Assembly: GCF_001468125.1 (NCBI RefSeq)
Contig: NZ_LNYT01000005.1
Coordinates: forward strand, 1 to 64,000
Origin: Legionella rubrilucens
GTDB lineage: Bacteria; Pseudomonadota; Gammaproteobacteria; Legionellales; Legionellaceae
Reading direction: 5' to 3'
DNA length: 64,000 bases
The notes beneath the pieces are model-generated. The model was not told where the DNA came from, did not search any database, and saw only the letters and a program-made list of their open reading frames with translations. Position numbers and translations under genes: made by a program. Below are positions 16,279 through 25,571 of this stretch, one piece after another. Position 1 is the stretch's first letter; every line of letters begins with the position of its first letter.

Positions 16279-18090
16279 TCAGACGTTGAATTGCAAGTTT
16301 ACGGACACTTCCTGTTTGCCATCTGAAGGGGGCATTTTTTGTTTCAGAAGGCCCAGTTTTTTTAATTTATAGGTCATTAACTCGCGCTCATGCTTCTCAA
16401 TGCCCCCATCAATTTGCTCCAATCGCTTTTTATGGCCTTCCATCTGCTCGGCCGAAGGGGGCTGTTCCTCCAACGTGGGGGAAAAGTGCATTCTTGCATC
16501 AGGAAATAACAGGGGGAGAGGTACAATCACCAGAGGGCCATGAGGCCTTTCAGAGGTTGCCACAAACTCTCGATGCTCCCTTAGTCGACTCAACGCTTCC
16601 TTTTCTTCCTTTATCTTCTGTTTAATATCAAGATAGGCCTTATCGTCTTTCAATTCAGATTTAGCCTGATCCATCTGTCGTTCATGCTGAATGTGTCGAA
16701 CCTGTTCCTCAGACAACGTTTCCTCCCAGGGTAAGGGCATGGGCTCTGGCTGCCGCTCGTCTGCCTCATCGGATTTAAAGCAATAGGACAGGCCTTGAAA
16801 CAAGGCGACACCCAGAGCAATGACAGCCAGGGGCAGTACAATCGCCGCGGCAATGGCCGTATAAATCGATGCAAAAAGAAATGGAAAGACCACCAGCGCA
16901 ACCACGGTGAGTACCAGCCAGGCGCCGAAAGCGGTCATGGCGCGCGGATGGCGGCTGGCAAACGAGGGCAGTTCAATCCGTGCTTCCTGCATGGCTTCGA
17001 GTAATTCTTTATCCATGAAGGCTGCGGCGCTGGAATAGGAGGGGCCGCGTTTGACATCGCCCAGGAATTGTCCAAATTGCACTTTGTGATTGGTGCGGTT
17101 TGCGCGCCGTATCTCTTTCTTTACCTGCTCCTGCAGGGCGATATTAATGGCGCGGAGGCGTTGTTCCTCATCGGCCTGAGGAGGAACGGCCAGCGATTTT
17201 GCTGCGAGGATGGTGCGTTCCACACCGGCATTGAAGGCGCGATTAAACGGCACGCCTGAGCCGGCGTCGCCTAAGAGAATGACACGTTTGTTGCCAGGTA
17301 ATTGTTTAGCGAAGGTGGCGGTGCAATAGGTCGACAGTTCCACACCGGCAATGGCGTCGCTCTTTTCAATCAGCTGGTCTTTCAGTGCTGCGCGGCGAAG
17401 CGCCAACCAGGGGCGGATGCTGTTGGCCAACCGCGCCATGTTGCGGGTTTCGGGTTGAACAAAATCATTAAGTTTTAGTTTCTTTTTGGCATACACTTCC
17501 TGATAAGTCTCTTTGTCCACAAAAAAGAAAAGAGAAACAGGGGTTTTACCGTTTTTCTTACGTCCTATCTGTTCGGACACGAAATGTTCAGTCTGGCTTA
17601 GCGCCGGAGCATAAGTCGTGAGTGGAATCGGTTTGGTTTTACCGCGAACATGGTACTTCACTTCCACAATGTATTGCAGATTCTTGTCGACTGATTTTTT
17701 ATCGTCAAAGAATTTTTTTCGGACCGTGCTGTGTGCGCCATCCGCCCCGATCAAGGTGTGGGCAGAGGGGAAACGATCAAGGAGAGCCTGAGGATCATCG
17801 ATTTTTTCGTATTCAATTTTAATGCCCAGATCATCCGCCAGTTTCTTGAGTTTCGACTCGATAGTGGAGGTGGGAACAGGGCCATGAAAATCCTTTAAAA
17901 TGGCCTGCAAGCGTTCATCAGGATGAGAGCCCTTAAATGCGTTGGGGTCGACCAGCAGGGTATGATGCCGGGTGTATTCCTTATTGCGTTCAAAAATGAC
18001 AACCTCTGCCTTAGGATTGTGTAATTTCGCTTCAATGGCGCTTAACAATCCAATAGGTCCGGCACCTATAACAAGAATATCAGGTTTCAT
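16279..18090 (-). CDS. Membrane-anchored FAD-dependent monooxygenase-like protein
   Basis: A 603-residue protein in three parts. Residues 1-300 are an FAD-binding hydroxylase fold: VIGAGPIG (Rossmann, residues 7-14), IGADGAHSTVR (the DG motif, 114-124) and ILLGDAGSG (the GD motif, 271-279). Residues about 387-437 hold two closely spaced membrane segments, a hairpin. Residues about 455-600 are charged and coiled-coil-like, including KIKEEKEALSRLREH. Housekeeping hydroxylases of the UbiH type lack such a tail. A membrane hairpin plus coiled coil is common in Legionella effectors that act on host membranes, so a secreted flavoenzyme is possible. It has its own promoter and no operon partner. Confidence 0.75.
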   Translation of the reverse strand: MKPDILVIGAGPIGLLSAIEAKLHNPKAEVVIFERNKEYTRHHTLLVDPNAFKGSHPDERLQAILKDFHGPVPTSTIESKLKKLADDLGIKIEYEKIDDPQALLDRFPSAHTLIGADGAHSTVRKKFFDDKKSVDKNLQYIVEVKYHVRGKTKPIPLTTYAPALSQTEHFVSEQIGRKKNGKTPVSLFFFVDKETYQEVYAKKKLKLNDFVQPETRNMARLANSIRPWLALRRAALKDQLIEKSDAIAGVELSTYCTATFAKQLPGNKRVILLGDAGSGVPFNRAFNAGVERTILAAKSLAVPPQADEEQRLRAINIALQEQVKKEIRRANRTNHKVQFGQFLGDVKRGPSYSSAAAFMDKELLEAMQEARIELPSFASRHPRAMTAFGAWLVLTVVALVVFPFLFASIYTAIAAAIVLPLAVIALGVALFQGLSYCFKSDEADERQPEPMPLPWEETLSEEQVRHIQHERQMDQAKSELKDDKAYLDIKQKIKEEKEALSRLREHREFVATSERPHGPLVIVPLPLLFPDARMHFSPTLEEQPPSAEQMEGHKKRLEQIDGGIEKHERELMTYKLKKLGLLKQKMPPSDGKQEVSVNLQFNV

Positions 18091-18120
18091 GCACTTGCCC
18101 TAATTCAGTGAAGACGGCCT

Positions 18121-18149
18121 AGTATAGTTACCCGGTTGTAGAAAAACAA
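18121..18149 (-). promoter_or_regulatory. Sigma-70 promoter of the monooxygenase-like gene
   Basis: On the minus strand TTGTTT (18149-18144), a 17-base spacer, then TATACT (18126-18121). The start of transcription would fall near 18114, leaving a leader of about 24 bases before the ATG at 18090. Confidence 0.6.
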
Positions 18150-18162
18150 TGCAGTCAGTGGA

Positions 18163-19206
18163 TTATAAACTCGCCATGTCAATCACAAAACGATAGCGTA
18201 CATTGCTTTGAATCACCCGCTCATAGGCTTCATTCACCTGCTGAATTGAAATTCGCTCAATGTCGCAGACGATATTGTGTTGCCCGCAAAAATCAAGCAT
18301 TTCCTGCGTTTCCTGAATACCGCCAATAAGGGAGCCCGCAAGGCTTTTTCTGCCGCCGATGAGTGACAGGGCTTTAACCGGGATATCGTGCTCCGGAATC
18401 CCCACAATGACCATGGTCCCATCGCGTTTGAGCAGTTTCAGGTAATCATTCCAGTTTATTTTGGCAGAGACCGTATTGATCATCAGGTCAAAGGTACCTG
18501 CCAGTTGACTGAATGTTTTGGCATCAGCAGTTGCGTAAAAGGCATCGGCGCCTAAGCGTTTGGCATCGTTTGCCTTACTTAATGAGTGACTGAGTACACT
18601 GACCTCAGCACCCAGGGCATGAGCAATCTTAACCCCGACATGACCTAAGCCGCCAAGACCAAGGATAGCCACTTTTTTGCCTGGCCCGGCTTTCCAGTGT
18701 TTGAGTGGTGAATACAGGGTAATCCCGGCGCAAAGCAGGGGCGCTGCGGCATCGGGAGGGAGATTGTCCGGTATACGCAGCACATAATGTTCATCCACGA
18801 CAATGCGTGAAGAATAACCGCCCTGGGTCAGGCGGCTGCCGTCGCGTTCCATGTTGTTGTAAGTGGTGGTCATGCCTTCGCTGCAGAATTGCTCCAGGCC
18901 ATCCTGGCAGTTGACGCACCGCCGGCAGGAATCGACAAAACAACCCACACCCACTCGATCACCGACTTTGAATCGAGTGACTTTTGCGCCGATTTGACTG
19001 ACAACCCCGATGATTTCATGGCCAGGCACCATGGGAAAGAGGGCGCCGCCCCATTCTTCGCGGGCCTGGTGGATGTCGGAATGGCAAATACCGCAAAATT
19101 GAATATCAATCAGCACATCCTGCTCACCCACATCGCGTCGTTCGAATGCATATGGGGTGAGGGGGGCTTTAGCCGTTTGCGCGGCGTATCCTTTGACCGG
19201 AATCAT
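18163..19206 (-). CDS. Zinc-dependent NAD(P) alcohol dehydrogenase (CAD/YahK type)
   Basis: A medium-chain zinc alcohol dehydrogenase of 347 residues that would reduce aldehydes or oxidise primary alcohols. Catalytic zinc ligands are in CGICHSD and GHEIIG. The structural-zinc loop [15 protein letters not shown] is complete. The cofactor fold shows [12 protein letters not shown]. The overall pattern matches the cinnamyl-alcohol-dehydrogenase-like YahK group. The ATG at 19206 is chosen because AAGGAG lies just upstream; an ATG at 19233 would extend it by nine residues without support. It follows the MFS gene by 42 bases on the same strand, so they may be co-transcribed. Confidence 0.92.
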   Translation of the reverse strand: MIPVKGYAAQTAKAPLTPYAFERRDVGEQDVLIDIQFCGICHSDIHQAREEWGGALFPMVPGHEIIGVVSQIGAKVTRFKVGDRVGVGCFVDSCRRCVNCQDGLEQFCSEGMTTTYNNMERDGSRLTQGGYSSRIVVDEHYVLRIPDNLPPDAAAPLLCAGITLYSPLKHWKAGPGKKVAILGLGGLGHVGVKIAHALGAEVSVLSHSLSKANDAKRLGADAFYATADAKTFSQLAGTFDLMINTVSAKINWNDYLKLLKRDGTMVIVGIPEHDIPVKALSLIGGRKSLAGSLIGGIQETQEMLDFCGQHNIVCDIERISIQQVNEAYERVIQSNVRYRFVIDMASL

Positions 19207-19248
19207 GCTGATCTCCTTCAATGACATGAGCAATAAGAAACAATCAGT

Positions 19249-20517
19249 CTAGCAAAAATTGATGGGATTGTCGCAGGTATTGGCCGATTTACCAGGGGAC
19301 ACTGCCAAGGATGGCTCAAGCATTTTGCAGGTGAGCAGCAAGGGCAAACTGCTCGCGGCGAGCATGGCTAAGAAAAAACCGGGGTACCCCATGAGATGCT
19401 GAATCAAGCCGCTTAGTGCACCAAACACAATGTAACTCAATGCCATAATGGAGGTGCACAGCGTGTACATGGACATGGGATAAGGGCTTTGATTGGCGAT
19501 GCGAAGGAGGTAAGTCATGTAGGCGCCATTCAGGATCCCGGCGATGAACTGCCCAGGCAGAACGAACACCCAGATCAAGGGATAAGTATGAATCTGGGTC
19601 ATTAAGAAGAAAAATAAATGACCAGGAACCATGAGAAATGTTAACTTCTTAAGACAGGACGAAGTACCCCATCGGCTTGACAGATACCCTGCAAAAGAGA
19701 TGCCTGAAATCAGCGCCAGACTGCCAAAAACCCCATAAAGCGCACCAAATTGCGGCAACGACAGGCCGATACCCTGAGGGTCAACGAGATAAAGTGGCAG
19801 CATTTTTTGAATCTGGGCATCGGTCAGATTGTAGATAAAAATAAAAAACAGCGGAGTATGCCACTTTTTCTGCAGGAACAATGCCTGAATGCGCAGGTAT
19901 TTTTCCTCAGGCACAGGGCGGGATTGATGGGTGTTGGGTATAAAAAGGAGATGAAACAGGATGAATACCACAAGAAGCAGGGTGAGCAAACTGAAAAACC
20001 ACGGCCAGACAGGGTAGGAGGTGCGGGAGGCCAGGACGACAGCCAGCGTCAGTAAGCCGCCTTTCACGGTCAGGCGGCCCAGTTGGTAGAAGCCACTGCG
20101 AAGGCCGACATAACGCTTTTGCTCTGTCTCGGATAAATTCGACAGGTAAAGCCCGTCAGACAGAATGTCATTCATGGAGGAGAGCAGGGCAAGAGCCAGG
20201 AAGGCAGGAATGGATAGCGGCAGAAAAAAGGACGTGTTGGCTGTCAGGGCAAGCAGAGAAACCACGCACACCAGTCCGCCCTGGATGATGAGCAGGCTGG
20301 TTTTTTTATTCGGCTGCTTTTCAAGCATGGGAGCGAATACGGGTTTGATACACCAGGGCAGCATGAACAGGCTGGTTAGCAGGGTCGCAGCGGCGTTCCC
20401 GAGGCCATAGTGCTGATAACACAGCGCGGCCATGGTCGCGACCACCATGTAAGGCAGGCTCTGAAAGAAATACAGGCAGGCTATCCAGCCCCAGTGCGTT
20501 AAGGATTGACGAGACAC
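19249..20517 (-). CDS. AmpG/PAT-like MFS transporter
   Basis: A 422-residue inner-membrane protein with about 12 hydrophobic segments. The start WIACLYFFQSLPYMVV and the NDILSDGLYLSNLSE block resemble the AmpG / peptide-acetyl-CoA transporter branch of the MFS. The substrate might be a muropeptide, siderophore or peptide. It begins close to a promoter shared back to back with terC and precedes an alcohol dehydrogenase. No substrate can be assigned. Confidence 0.8.
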   Translation of the reverse strand: MSRQSLTHWGWIACLYFFQSLPYMVVATMAALCYQHYGLGNAAATLLTSLFMLPWCIKPVFAPMLEKQPNKKTSLLIIQGGLVCVVSLLALTANTSFFLPLSIPAFLALALLSSMNDILSDGLYLSNLSETEQKRYVGLRSGFYQLGRLTVKGGLLTLAVVLASRTSYPVWPWFFSLLTLLLVVFILFHLLFIPNTHQSRPVPEEKYLRIQALFLQKKWHTPLFFIFIYNLTDAQIQKMLPLYLVDPQGIGLSLPQFGALYGVFGSLALISGISFAGYLSSRWGTSSCLKKLTFLMVPGHLFFFLMTQIHTYPLIWVFVLPGQFIAGILNGAYMTYLLRIANQSPYPMSMYTLCTSIMALSYIVFGALSGLIQHLMGYPGFFLAMLAASSLPLLLTCKMLEPSLAVSPGKSANTCDNPINFC

Positions 20518-20548
20518 AAACGGCCTTGTGTTGACCAGGATGCGGCAT

Positions 20549-20578
20549 ATTGTACATTAATTGTTCATTTTGAGGCAA
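20549..20578 (-). promoter_or_regulatory. Possible promoter of the AmpG-like gene
   Basis: On the minus strand TTGCCT (20578-20573), an 18-base spacer, then TACAAT (20554-20549), about 32 bases before the start codon at 20517. Confidence 0.45.
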
Positions 20579-20664
20579 TGCCTGTCGATCCTAAAAAAAC
20601 CAGTCATGAATTGGCAGGTGAGTGCTATACCCGCTACTATTGAAAGAAAAGGATAAAATAAAAC

Positions 20665-21618
20665 ATGCCCATGCCAGTCATTAATGAAACATGGTTATGG
20701 TGTCTCTTTTTCCTCTTGGTAACGATCGTCCTCAGTATCGATCTGTGGCTTCTCAGAGGGCAGAAAAGTCATCGGGTTTCAACGCGCGAGGCACTGTCAT
20801 GGACCGCCGTGTGGGTGAGTCTCGCTTTAAGTTTTAATCTCGTGCTTTGGGTTTATCTTTACCACACCTTCGGACCGGCTATTGCCTATGAAAAGTCGCT
20901 TGAATTTTTAGTCAGTTACCTGATTGAAAAATCACTGTCTGTGGATAATCTCTTTGTTTTTATTTTGATTTTTCAGTATTTCTCCATTCCTGCCCATCAT
21001 CAGAGAAGACTCCTGCAGTATGGCGTCATCAGCGCCATTTTCATGCGTTTAATTATTATTTTGTTTGGTATCTGGCTTATCAACCGCTTTGAGTGGATAT
21101 TTTATGTCTTTGGGGTGTTACTGTTGATTTCAGCGCTTCGTATTCTTTTTTTGGGAAATGAAGAAAAAAGCCTTGAAACCAATCTTTTAATCCGTTTGTT
21201 TTCAAAAATTTTTCGCCTGTCTCATGAGAAAATCGATGGCCGATTTTTTATCATGCACAATAAAAAATGGTATGTGACACCCATGTTTATTGCGTTGTTG
21301 TTTATCGAATTCAGCGATTTGATTTTTGCTATCGACAGTATCCCTGCGGTTTTTGCGATTACCCGTGATCCATTCATTGTGTTCACGTCCAATGTCTTTG
21401 CCATTTTGGGCTTAAGGACCTTGTATTTTCTCATCAGCAACATGAAAGAGCAGTTTGCCTATTTAAGCCATGGGCTGGCCATCATTCTGATTTTTATCGG
21501 TATTAAAATGCTTATCCATGATTACATTGAAATTCCCGTGTTGATGACCCTGGGTTTCATCATTCTGGTGCTGGCCGCTGCCATCACCTTAAGCTGGATG
21601 TTACGCAAACCCCATTGA
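20665..21618 (+). CDS. TerC/Alx-family membrane protein (likely Mn exporter)
   Basis: A 317-residue TerC-family integral membrane protein with eight or nine helices. The family blocks EKSLSVDNLFVF and EFSDLIFAIDSIPAVFAI, with acidic residues in membrane helices, are clear. Members such as Alx export manganese or supply it to secreted enzymes. No tellurite-resistance genes surround it, so a metal-homeostasis role is more likely than tellurite resistance. A yybP-ykoY manganese riboswitch, common before such genes, was looked for in the 147-bp upstream gap and not seen. AAAGGATAAAATAAAAC precedes the ATG. Confidence 0.9.
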   Translation: MPMPVINETWLWCLFFLLVTIVLSIDLWLLRGQKSHRVSTREALSWTAVWVSLALSFNLVLWVYLYHTFGPAIAYEKSLEFLVSYLIEKSLSVDNLFVFILIFQYFSIPAHHQRRLLQYGVISAIFMRLIIILFGIWLINRFEWIFYVFGVLLLISALRILFLGNEEKSLETNLLIRLFSKIFRLSHEKIDGRFFIMHNKKWYVTPMFIALLFIEFSDLIFAIDSIPAVFAITRDPFIVFTSNVFAILGLRTLYFLISNMKEQFAYLSHGLAIILIFIGIKMLIHDYIEIPVLMTLGFIILVLAAAITLSWMLRKPH

Positions 21619-21679
21619 ATGCGGTGAAAGCCGTTTGAACAGGTAATTAATTAAATTATCAATTTAAAATCATAATCCC

Positions 21680-21688
21680 TGATATAAT
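21680..21688 (+). promoter_or_regulatory. Extended -10 promoter for homospermidine synthase
   Basis: TGATATAAT is a perfect extended -10 (TG-N-TATAAT) in an AT-rich gap, 92 bases before the start at 21780. No good -35 lies at the right distance, which extended -10 promoters can do without. Confidence 0.5.
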
Positions 21689-21779
21689 TAGGTATACCAC
21701 GCGATTTATTCTTAAAAAAACCGGGGTCGTTCTGGTAACGAGTTTAAGCTTGGGCGTTTCAGGGCAGGAGAAGAATAAA

Positions 21780-23210
21780 ATGGCTATGAATCGCTACAAA
21801 AAATACCGCAAATTTGCAGGGAAAATCGTCATTCTTGGATTTGGCAGTATTGGTCAGGCCATATTTCCGCTTCTTGCCCGACATCTGGTTATTGAGCCTC
21901 AACAGGTACGAGTGGTTTCCAAATTAGCAGAGGAAGAAACGATTGCTCAGGAGCTGGGGGTAAACTTCAGATTGCTTGAGGTTACACGCGAGAATTACAA
22001 GCCATTTTTTGATGAAGAGCTCTCGGTTGGTGATTTTTTAATCAATCTGTCAACTGGAATTTCCAGCGCTGACTTAATCCGGTTGTGTCAGGTAAAAAAA
22101 GTACTCTACCTTGATGCCAGCACTGAACCCTGGGAGGGTTATTATACCGATGAATCCCTGTCCCCTCCCCAACGCACCAATTATGCCTTGCGGGAAGAAA
22201 TGCTCGCGATGAAAGGAAAAGCGGGGAGTACTGCGGTGATCACCCACGGGGCTAACCCTGGCCTTGTGTCTCATTTTGTTAAACAGGCTTTATGGAACAT
22301 GGCTCGCGACAATGATTTGCCGATACGCCCTCTTCATACTGCCCAGGATTGGGCTTATCTGGCACACCAATTGACCATTAAAGCCATTCATATCGCTGAG
22401 CGGGATACGCAAATCACTTCAACACCTAAAATGCCGGGTGAGTTCGTGAATACCTGGTCAGTGCCTGGTTTTATGGCGGAAGCCCGGCAGCCGGCGGAAT
22501 TAAGTTGGGGAACGCATGAACGCCATTGGCCAAAAGACGCGCATCACTACGATTTCGGCTCGAATTGCTCCATTTATCTCCACAGGCCAGGGGCCATGAC
22601 GCAGGTGCGTACCTGGACCCCCGCACTCGGACCGTTTCATGGTTTTTTAATTACCCATGCCGAATCAATTTCCATTGCTGACTATTTAAGCATCCGATGC
22701 AATGGCAATGTCATTTATCGTCCCACTGTTCATTATGCCTATTTCCCTTGTCCTGATGCGACCCTGTCATTGCATGAATACAATGGTATGGAGTGGCAGA
22801 ATGGCATGAATCAGGAGGAGCATAACCGCTTGATTGTTGATGACATCATTGATGGCATGGATGAATTAGGCGTGCTGTTGATGGGAAACAGGAAAGGGGC
22901 TTACTGGTTTGGATCACAATTGTCCATTCACGACGCCAGGAAGCAGGTTCCCTATAACAATGCGACCAGTTTGCAGGTGGCCGCCGGGGTACTCGCGGCG
23001 GTGCTGTGGGCCATGGAGTACCCGGAATGCGGCATTGTCGAGCCTGAAGATCTTGACTACCAATACATTCTAAAAATCGCTCTGCCTTATCTTGGCAAAG
23101 TGTCTGGCTATTACACGCATTGGAATCCGCTGAAAGATCGGCAACAGCTTTACAACGAAAAAATCGATCAAAGCGACCCGTGGCAATTCTTAAATATTCG
23201 CGTCATTTAA
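21780..23210 (+). CDS. hss: Homospermidine synthase
   Basis: Makes sym-homospermidine from putrescine (or spermidine plus putrescine) using NAD as a bound cofactor. The start KIVILGFGSIGQAIFPLL is the Rossmann nucleotide site. LYLDASTEPWEGYY, THGANPGLVSHFVKQAL and WGTHERHWP are characteristic family blocks. The 476-residue length is normal. The ATG at 21780 is chosen for AGGAG nine bases upstream; an ATG at 21750 lacks one. It ends 10 bases from a convergent gene. It supplies a polyamine often found in place of spermidine in this group. Confidence 0.95.
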   Translation: MAMNRYKKYRKFAGKIVILGFGSIGQAIFPLLARHLVIEPQQVRVVSKLAEEETIAQELGVNFRLLEVTRENYKPFFDEELSVGDFLINLSTGISSADLIRLCQVKKVLYLDASTEPWEGYYTDESLSPPQRTNYALREEMLAMKGKAGSTAVITHGANPGLVSHFVKQALWNMARDNDLPIRPLHTAQDWAYLAHQLTIKAIHIAERDTQITSTPKMPGEFVNTWSVPGFMAEARQPAELSWGTHERHWPKDAHHYDFGSNCSIYLHRPGAMTQVRTWTPALGPFHGFLITHAESISIADYLSIRCNGNVIYRPTVHYAYFPCPDATLSLHEYNGMEWQNGMNQEEHNRLIVDDIIDGMDELGVLLMGNRKGAYWFGSQLSIHDARKQVPYNNATSLQVAAGVLAAVLWAMEYPECGIVEPEDLDYQYILKIALPYLGKVSGYYTHWNPLKDRQQLYNEKIDQSDPWQFLNIRVI

Positions 23211-23220
23211 GTGAATATTC

Positions 23221-23673
23221 TCAGAAATTTACCAGTAATTTTTTGGGGGAAAACGCTTGAATATATTCCATGTTTTCTCGTGTATTTATCCAGCCATTAA
23301 TAATAATTTTTCGAATGACTAGGGGCGCTTTACGGCAGTTTTTTAAATGATCATAGGCTGTATGTAGCCGGGCTTCATGATCGGCAATAATTGAAAAAAT
23401 CATAGGGTCATTAAAAAGCGATGCAAAAATCACTTCGGACTGAATGAATATAAGCGATAATTCCGCCGGCTCCACCCGAGGAAGTTGTCTGGTCTTTAAA
23501 AACGCGGCAATTTCATCACGAAAGCCAAGGTGTTTTGCCTTCATCTCCGCTATAAAGGAGCGAATGGTGTCCGATTCAATGTGTCGCAGTGCGATAAACA
23601 GGACTTCAATAACCGTAACCTCCAGCGTATATATTTCTGATAATTTAGAAAAATAGTCATCATTTAATGTCAT
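23221..23673 (-). CDS. Small all-helical protein, ferritin-like fold possible
   Basis: A 150-residue protein predicted as a helix bundle. The pattern EIYTLEVTVIEVLFIALRHIES, then EMKAKHLGFRDEIAAFL, then IADHEARLHTAYDHL resembles ferritin-like or DUF2383-type bundles. Acidic/His pairs such as ADHEARLH could be metal ligands but are not a clean ExxH set. The ATG at 23673 has GGAGAG four bases upstream, so the ATG at 23685 is less likely. It is downstream of the cyanophycin genes on the same strand, with a 103-bp AT-rich gap, so it may or may not belong to their operon. Confidence 0.6.
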   Translation of the reverse strand: MTLNDDYFSKLSEIYTLEVTVIEVLFIALRHIESDTIRSFIAEMKAKHLGFRDEIAAFLKTRQLPRVEPAELSLIFIQSEVIFASLFNDPMIFSIIADHEARLHTAYDHLKNCRKAPLVIRKIIINGWINTRENMEYIQAFSPKKLLVNF

Positions 23674-23776
23674 AAAACTCTCCATGTTTTTATTGAATTA
23701 ATGAAAATTAATTTTGGAGAATTATGATATTTTTTAGTAATAAAAATTTCAATTTATTTTTTAATAAATTATTAAA

Positions 23777-24691
23777 TTATTTAAATATTTTGCAGTGCAT
23801 TTTACCGTCATTAATTATCCAGGCTCTTTTCATGACTTCAGTATTAAATGACACACTGACCTCACCTTGCGTGTTAACGGCAATCACGCCCATTTCCCTG
23901 TGGGATGCCGGGGGACGCTTTTTTATAACCTGGTCACAGGCCTGTTGCAGGGAATACCCCTGAAGTTCGATGAGCATGGCAATCGAATGAGCCACTACGC
24001 CGGTAATCAACGCTTCCCCTTCGCCGGTGCCTGAGACGGCGCAATTGCTGTTGTTGGCATAACAACCTGCACCAATTACACAACTGTCGCCAATGCGTCC
24101 CGGCAGGCAATGGCTGGTGCCTCCGGTTGATGTGGCGGAAGCCAGATTGCCTTCACTGTCTAAGGCGACAGCACCCACTGTGCCGCTACAGCCTTTTGTA
24201 AGGATGTCGTCAAATGTTTCCTTTTGATGCCGGCTTTGATGTTGCTGGTATTGATAATCCGTCATGAAATAAGACTCAGGCAATAAGGGAAGGTTGAAAT
24301 ACTTCGCCACGTCAAGGGCCCCATAGCCGGATAAAAAAACATGATGGGTTTTTTCCATGATTTTTCGCGCAAGGCTGACGGGATTTTTAACTTCACGAAT
24401 CATGGATACGGCGCCGGCTTTCAAGGTTTTGCCATCCATGATGGACGCATCCATTTCAATTTCTCCATGGCAATTCAGCGCGGATCCCCGTCCCGCATTA
24501 AAGTGAGGGTCGTCTTCAAGCACGCAGACAGCGGCCTCTACGGCATCGAGCGCACTGCCGCCGTCTTTAAGAATCCGATGACCGGTGAGCAGCGCATCCT
24601 GTAACCCTTTCTCGCATTTTTTTTCATTGGCTATTAAAAAATCCGAGGCTTCTCCCGCACCGCCGTGAACGGCGATAGCGATTTTATTCAT
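23777..24691 (-). CDS. iaaA: Isoaspartyl peptidase / plant-type L-asparaginase
   Basis: An N-terminal-nucleophile hydrolase of 304 residues, made as a precursor that cleaves itself before a Thr. The nucleophile is Thr171 in CSGTVGAVALD. NAGRGSALN and STGGTSHCLPGRIGDSC are the substrate-site blocks. The enzyme splits beta-aspartyl dipeptides. In a cyanophycin operon it would convert the beta-Asp-Arg released by CphB into aspartate and arginine. AAGGAG precedes the ATG, and only 16 bases separate it from cphB. Confidence 0.95.
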   Translation of the reverse strand: MNKIAIAVHGGAGEASDFLIANEKKCEKGLQDALLTGHRILKDGGSALDAVEAAVCVLEDDPHFNAGRGSALNCHGEIEMDASIMDGKTLKAGAVSMIREVKNPVSLARKIMEKTHHVFLSGYGALDVAKYFNLPLLPESYFMTDYQYQQHQSRHQKETFDDILTKGCSGTVGAVALDSEGNLASATSTGGTSHCLPGRIGDSCVIGAGCYANNSNCAVSGTGEGEALITGVVAHSIAMLIELQGYSLQQACDQVIKKRPPASHREMGVIAVNTQGEVSVSFNTEVMKRAWIINDGKMHCKIFK

Positions 24692-24707
24692 GCTGAACTC
24701 CTTACGG

Positions 24708-25562
24708 TTATTCCTTTAACGTTGGATTGTAAAGTTTACGTGTTTTAATGGAAAACCGACAATTTTTAACTAATAAATGCACCTTGAGGTTTTCCACATA
24801 CACGGCTTCGTCTTCCTTAACGGTGGGGATGTTGGTTTGGCGAATTGATTTGCCGTCAATGATGACAACCATGCCAGAGCCCCGGCATTCGGCCTCCGAA
24901 CCGTTTTTAATGATAAGCGCCGTGTCCTCACCTAACCCAACACCTAATTGATCCGGATTAATGATGATGGCATGCGCCAGGCGGGCGAAGCGCCCGCGTT
25001 TAATAAAATGGGTATCGATGATGCAGTGTTGCAGAAAGCCAAGCCCGGAAGAGGTTTTTAAATCGCGTTCCATCAGCGCTTCTTCCACACCGCCTTCGGT
25101 GATCATAATGGATGACATGACCATGGCTCCGGCACTGGTTCCAGCCACGATAAAAGTTTTATCCTCGATATAGCGTTCCCTGATTCGATCAATCAGCGGC
25201 GTGCCGCCAAGAATGGTTGCCAGGCGGAATTGATCGCCGCCTGTGAAGAAAATGCCGTCAGCCTGCTCAATGCGATCAAGGTAAATTTTTTCCCTGGCTT
25301 CCATTTTGTCTTCAATCTGAATAAAGCCTGAGTTTAAGTAGCCAATGTCGCGAAACGCTCTTTCATAACGCTGCCTGACTTTTTCCTGATACCGTGAACC
25401 CGAGGTAATGACTTCAATTTTTTTATTGCGCGACGCGTTGAACAATTCGCGTAAAATCTCATACCGCTGCAATTCGCCCTGATTCTTCTTGCTTGCGGAG
25501 GGGATCTGGTCTCCCATGTCTTCCGCGCCGCCAATGATGAGTAATTTTCCTTTGGCATACAT
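24708..25562 (-). CDS. cphB: Cyanophycinase
   Basis: A serine exopeptidase of the S51 family that degrades cyanophycin to beta-Asp-Arg dipeptides. GKLLIIGGAEDMGD opens the protein, FFTGGDQFRL follows, and the nucleophile elbow VAGTSAGAM places Ser143. IDTHFIKRGRFARL is also conserved. The 284-residue length is typical of the cytoplasmic form, and there is no signal peptide. It starts 9 bases after the end of cphA with a good AAGGAG. Confidence 0.95.
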   Translation of the reverse strand: MYAKGKLLIIGGAEDMGDQIPSASKKNQGELQRYEILRELFNASRNKKIEVITSGSRYQEKVRQRYERAFRDIGYLNSGFIQIEDKMEAREKIYLDRIEQADGIFFTGGDQFRLATILGGTPLIDRIRERYIEDKTFIVAGTSAGAMVMSSIMITEGGVEEALMERDLKTSSGLGFLQHCIIDTHFIKRGRFARLAHAIIINPDQLGVGLGEDTALIIKNGSEAECRGSGMVVIIDGKSIRQTNIPTVKEDEAVYVENLKVHLLVKNCRFSIKTRKLYNPTLKE

Positions 25563-25571
25563 AACCGCTCC

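Noticed and set aside
20518-20664. Manganese (yybP-ykoY) riboswitch before terC
   Set aside because: No pair of conserved loops or long stem was found in this 147-base gap.
23724-23963. A 79-codon frame in the AT-rich gap after the isoaspartyl peptidase gene
   Set aside because: It mostly lies antisense inside iaaA, and the rest is low-complexity AT sequence.
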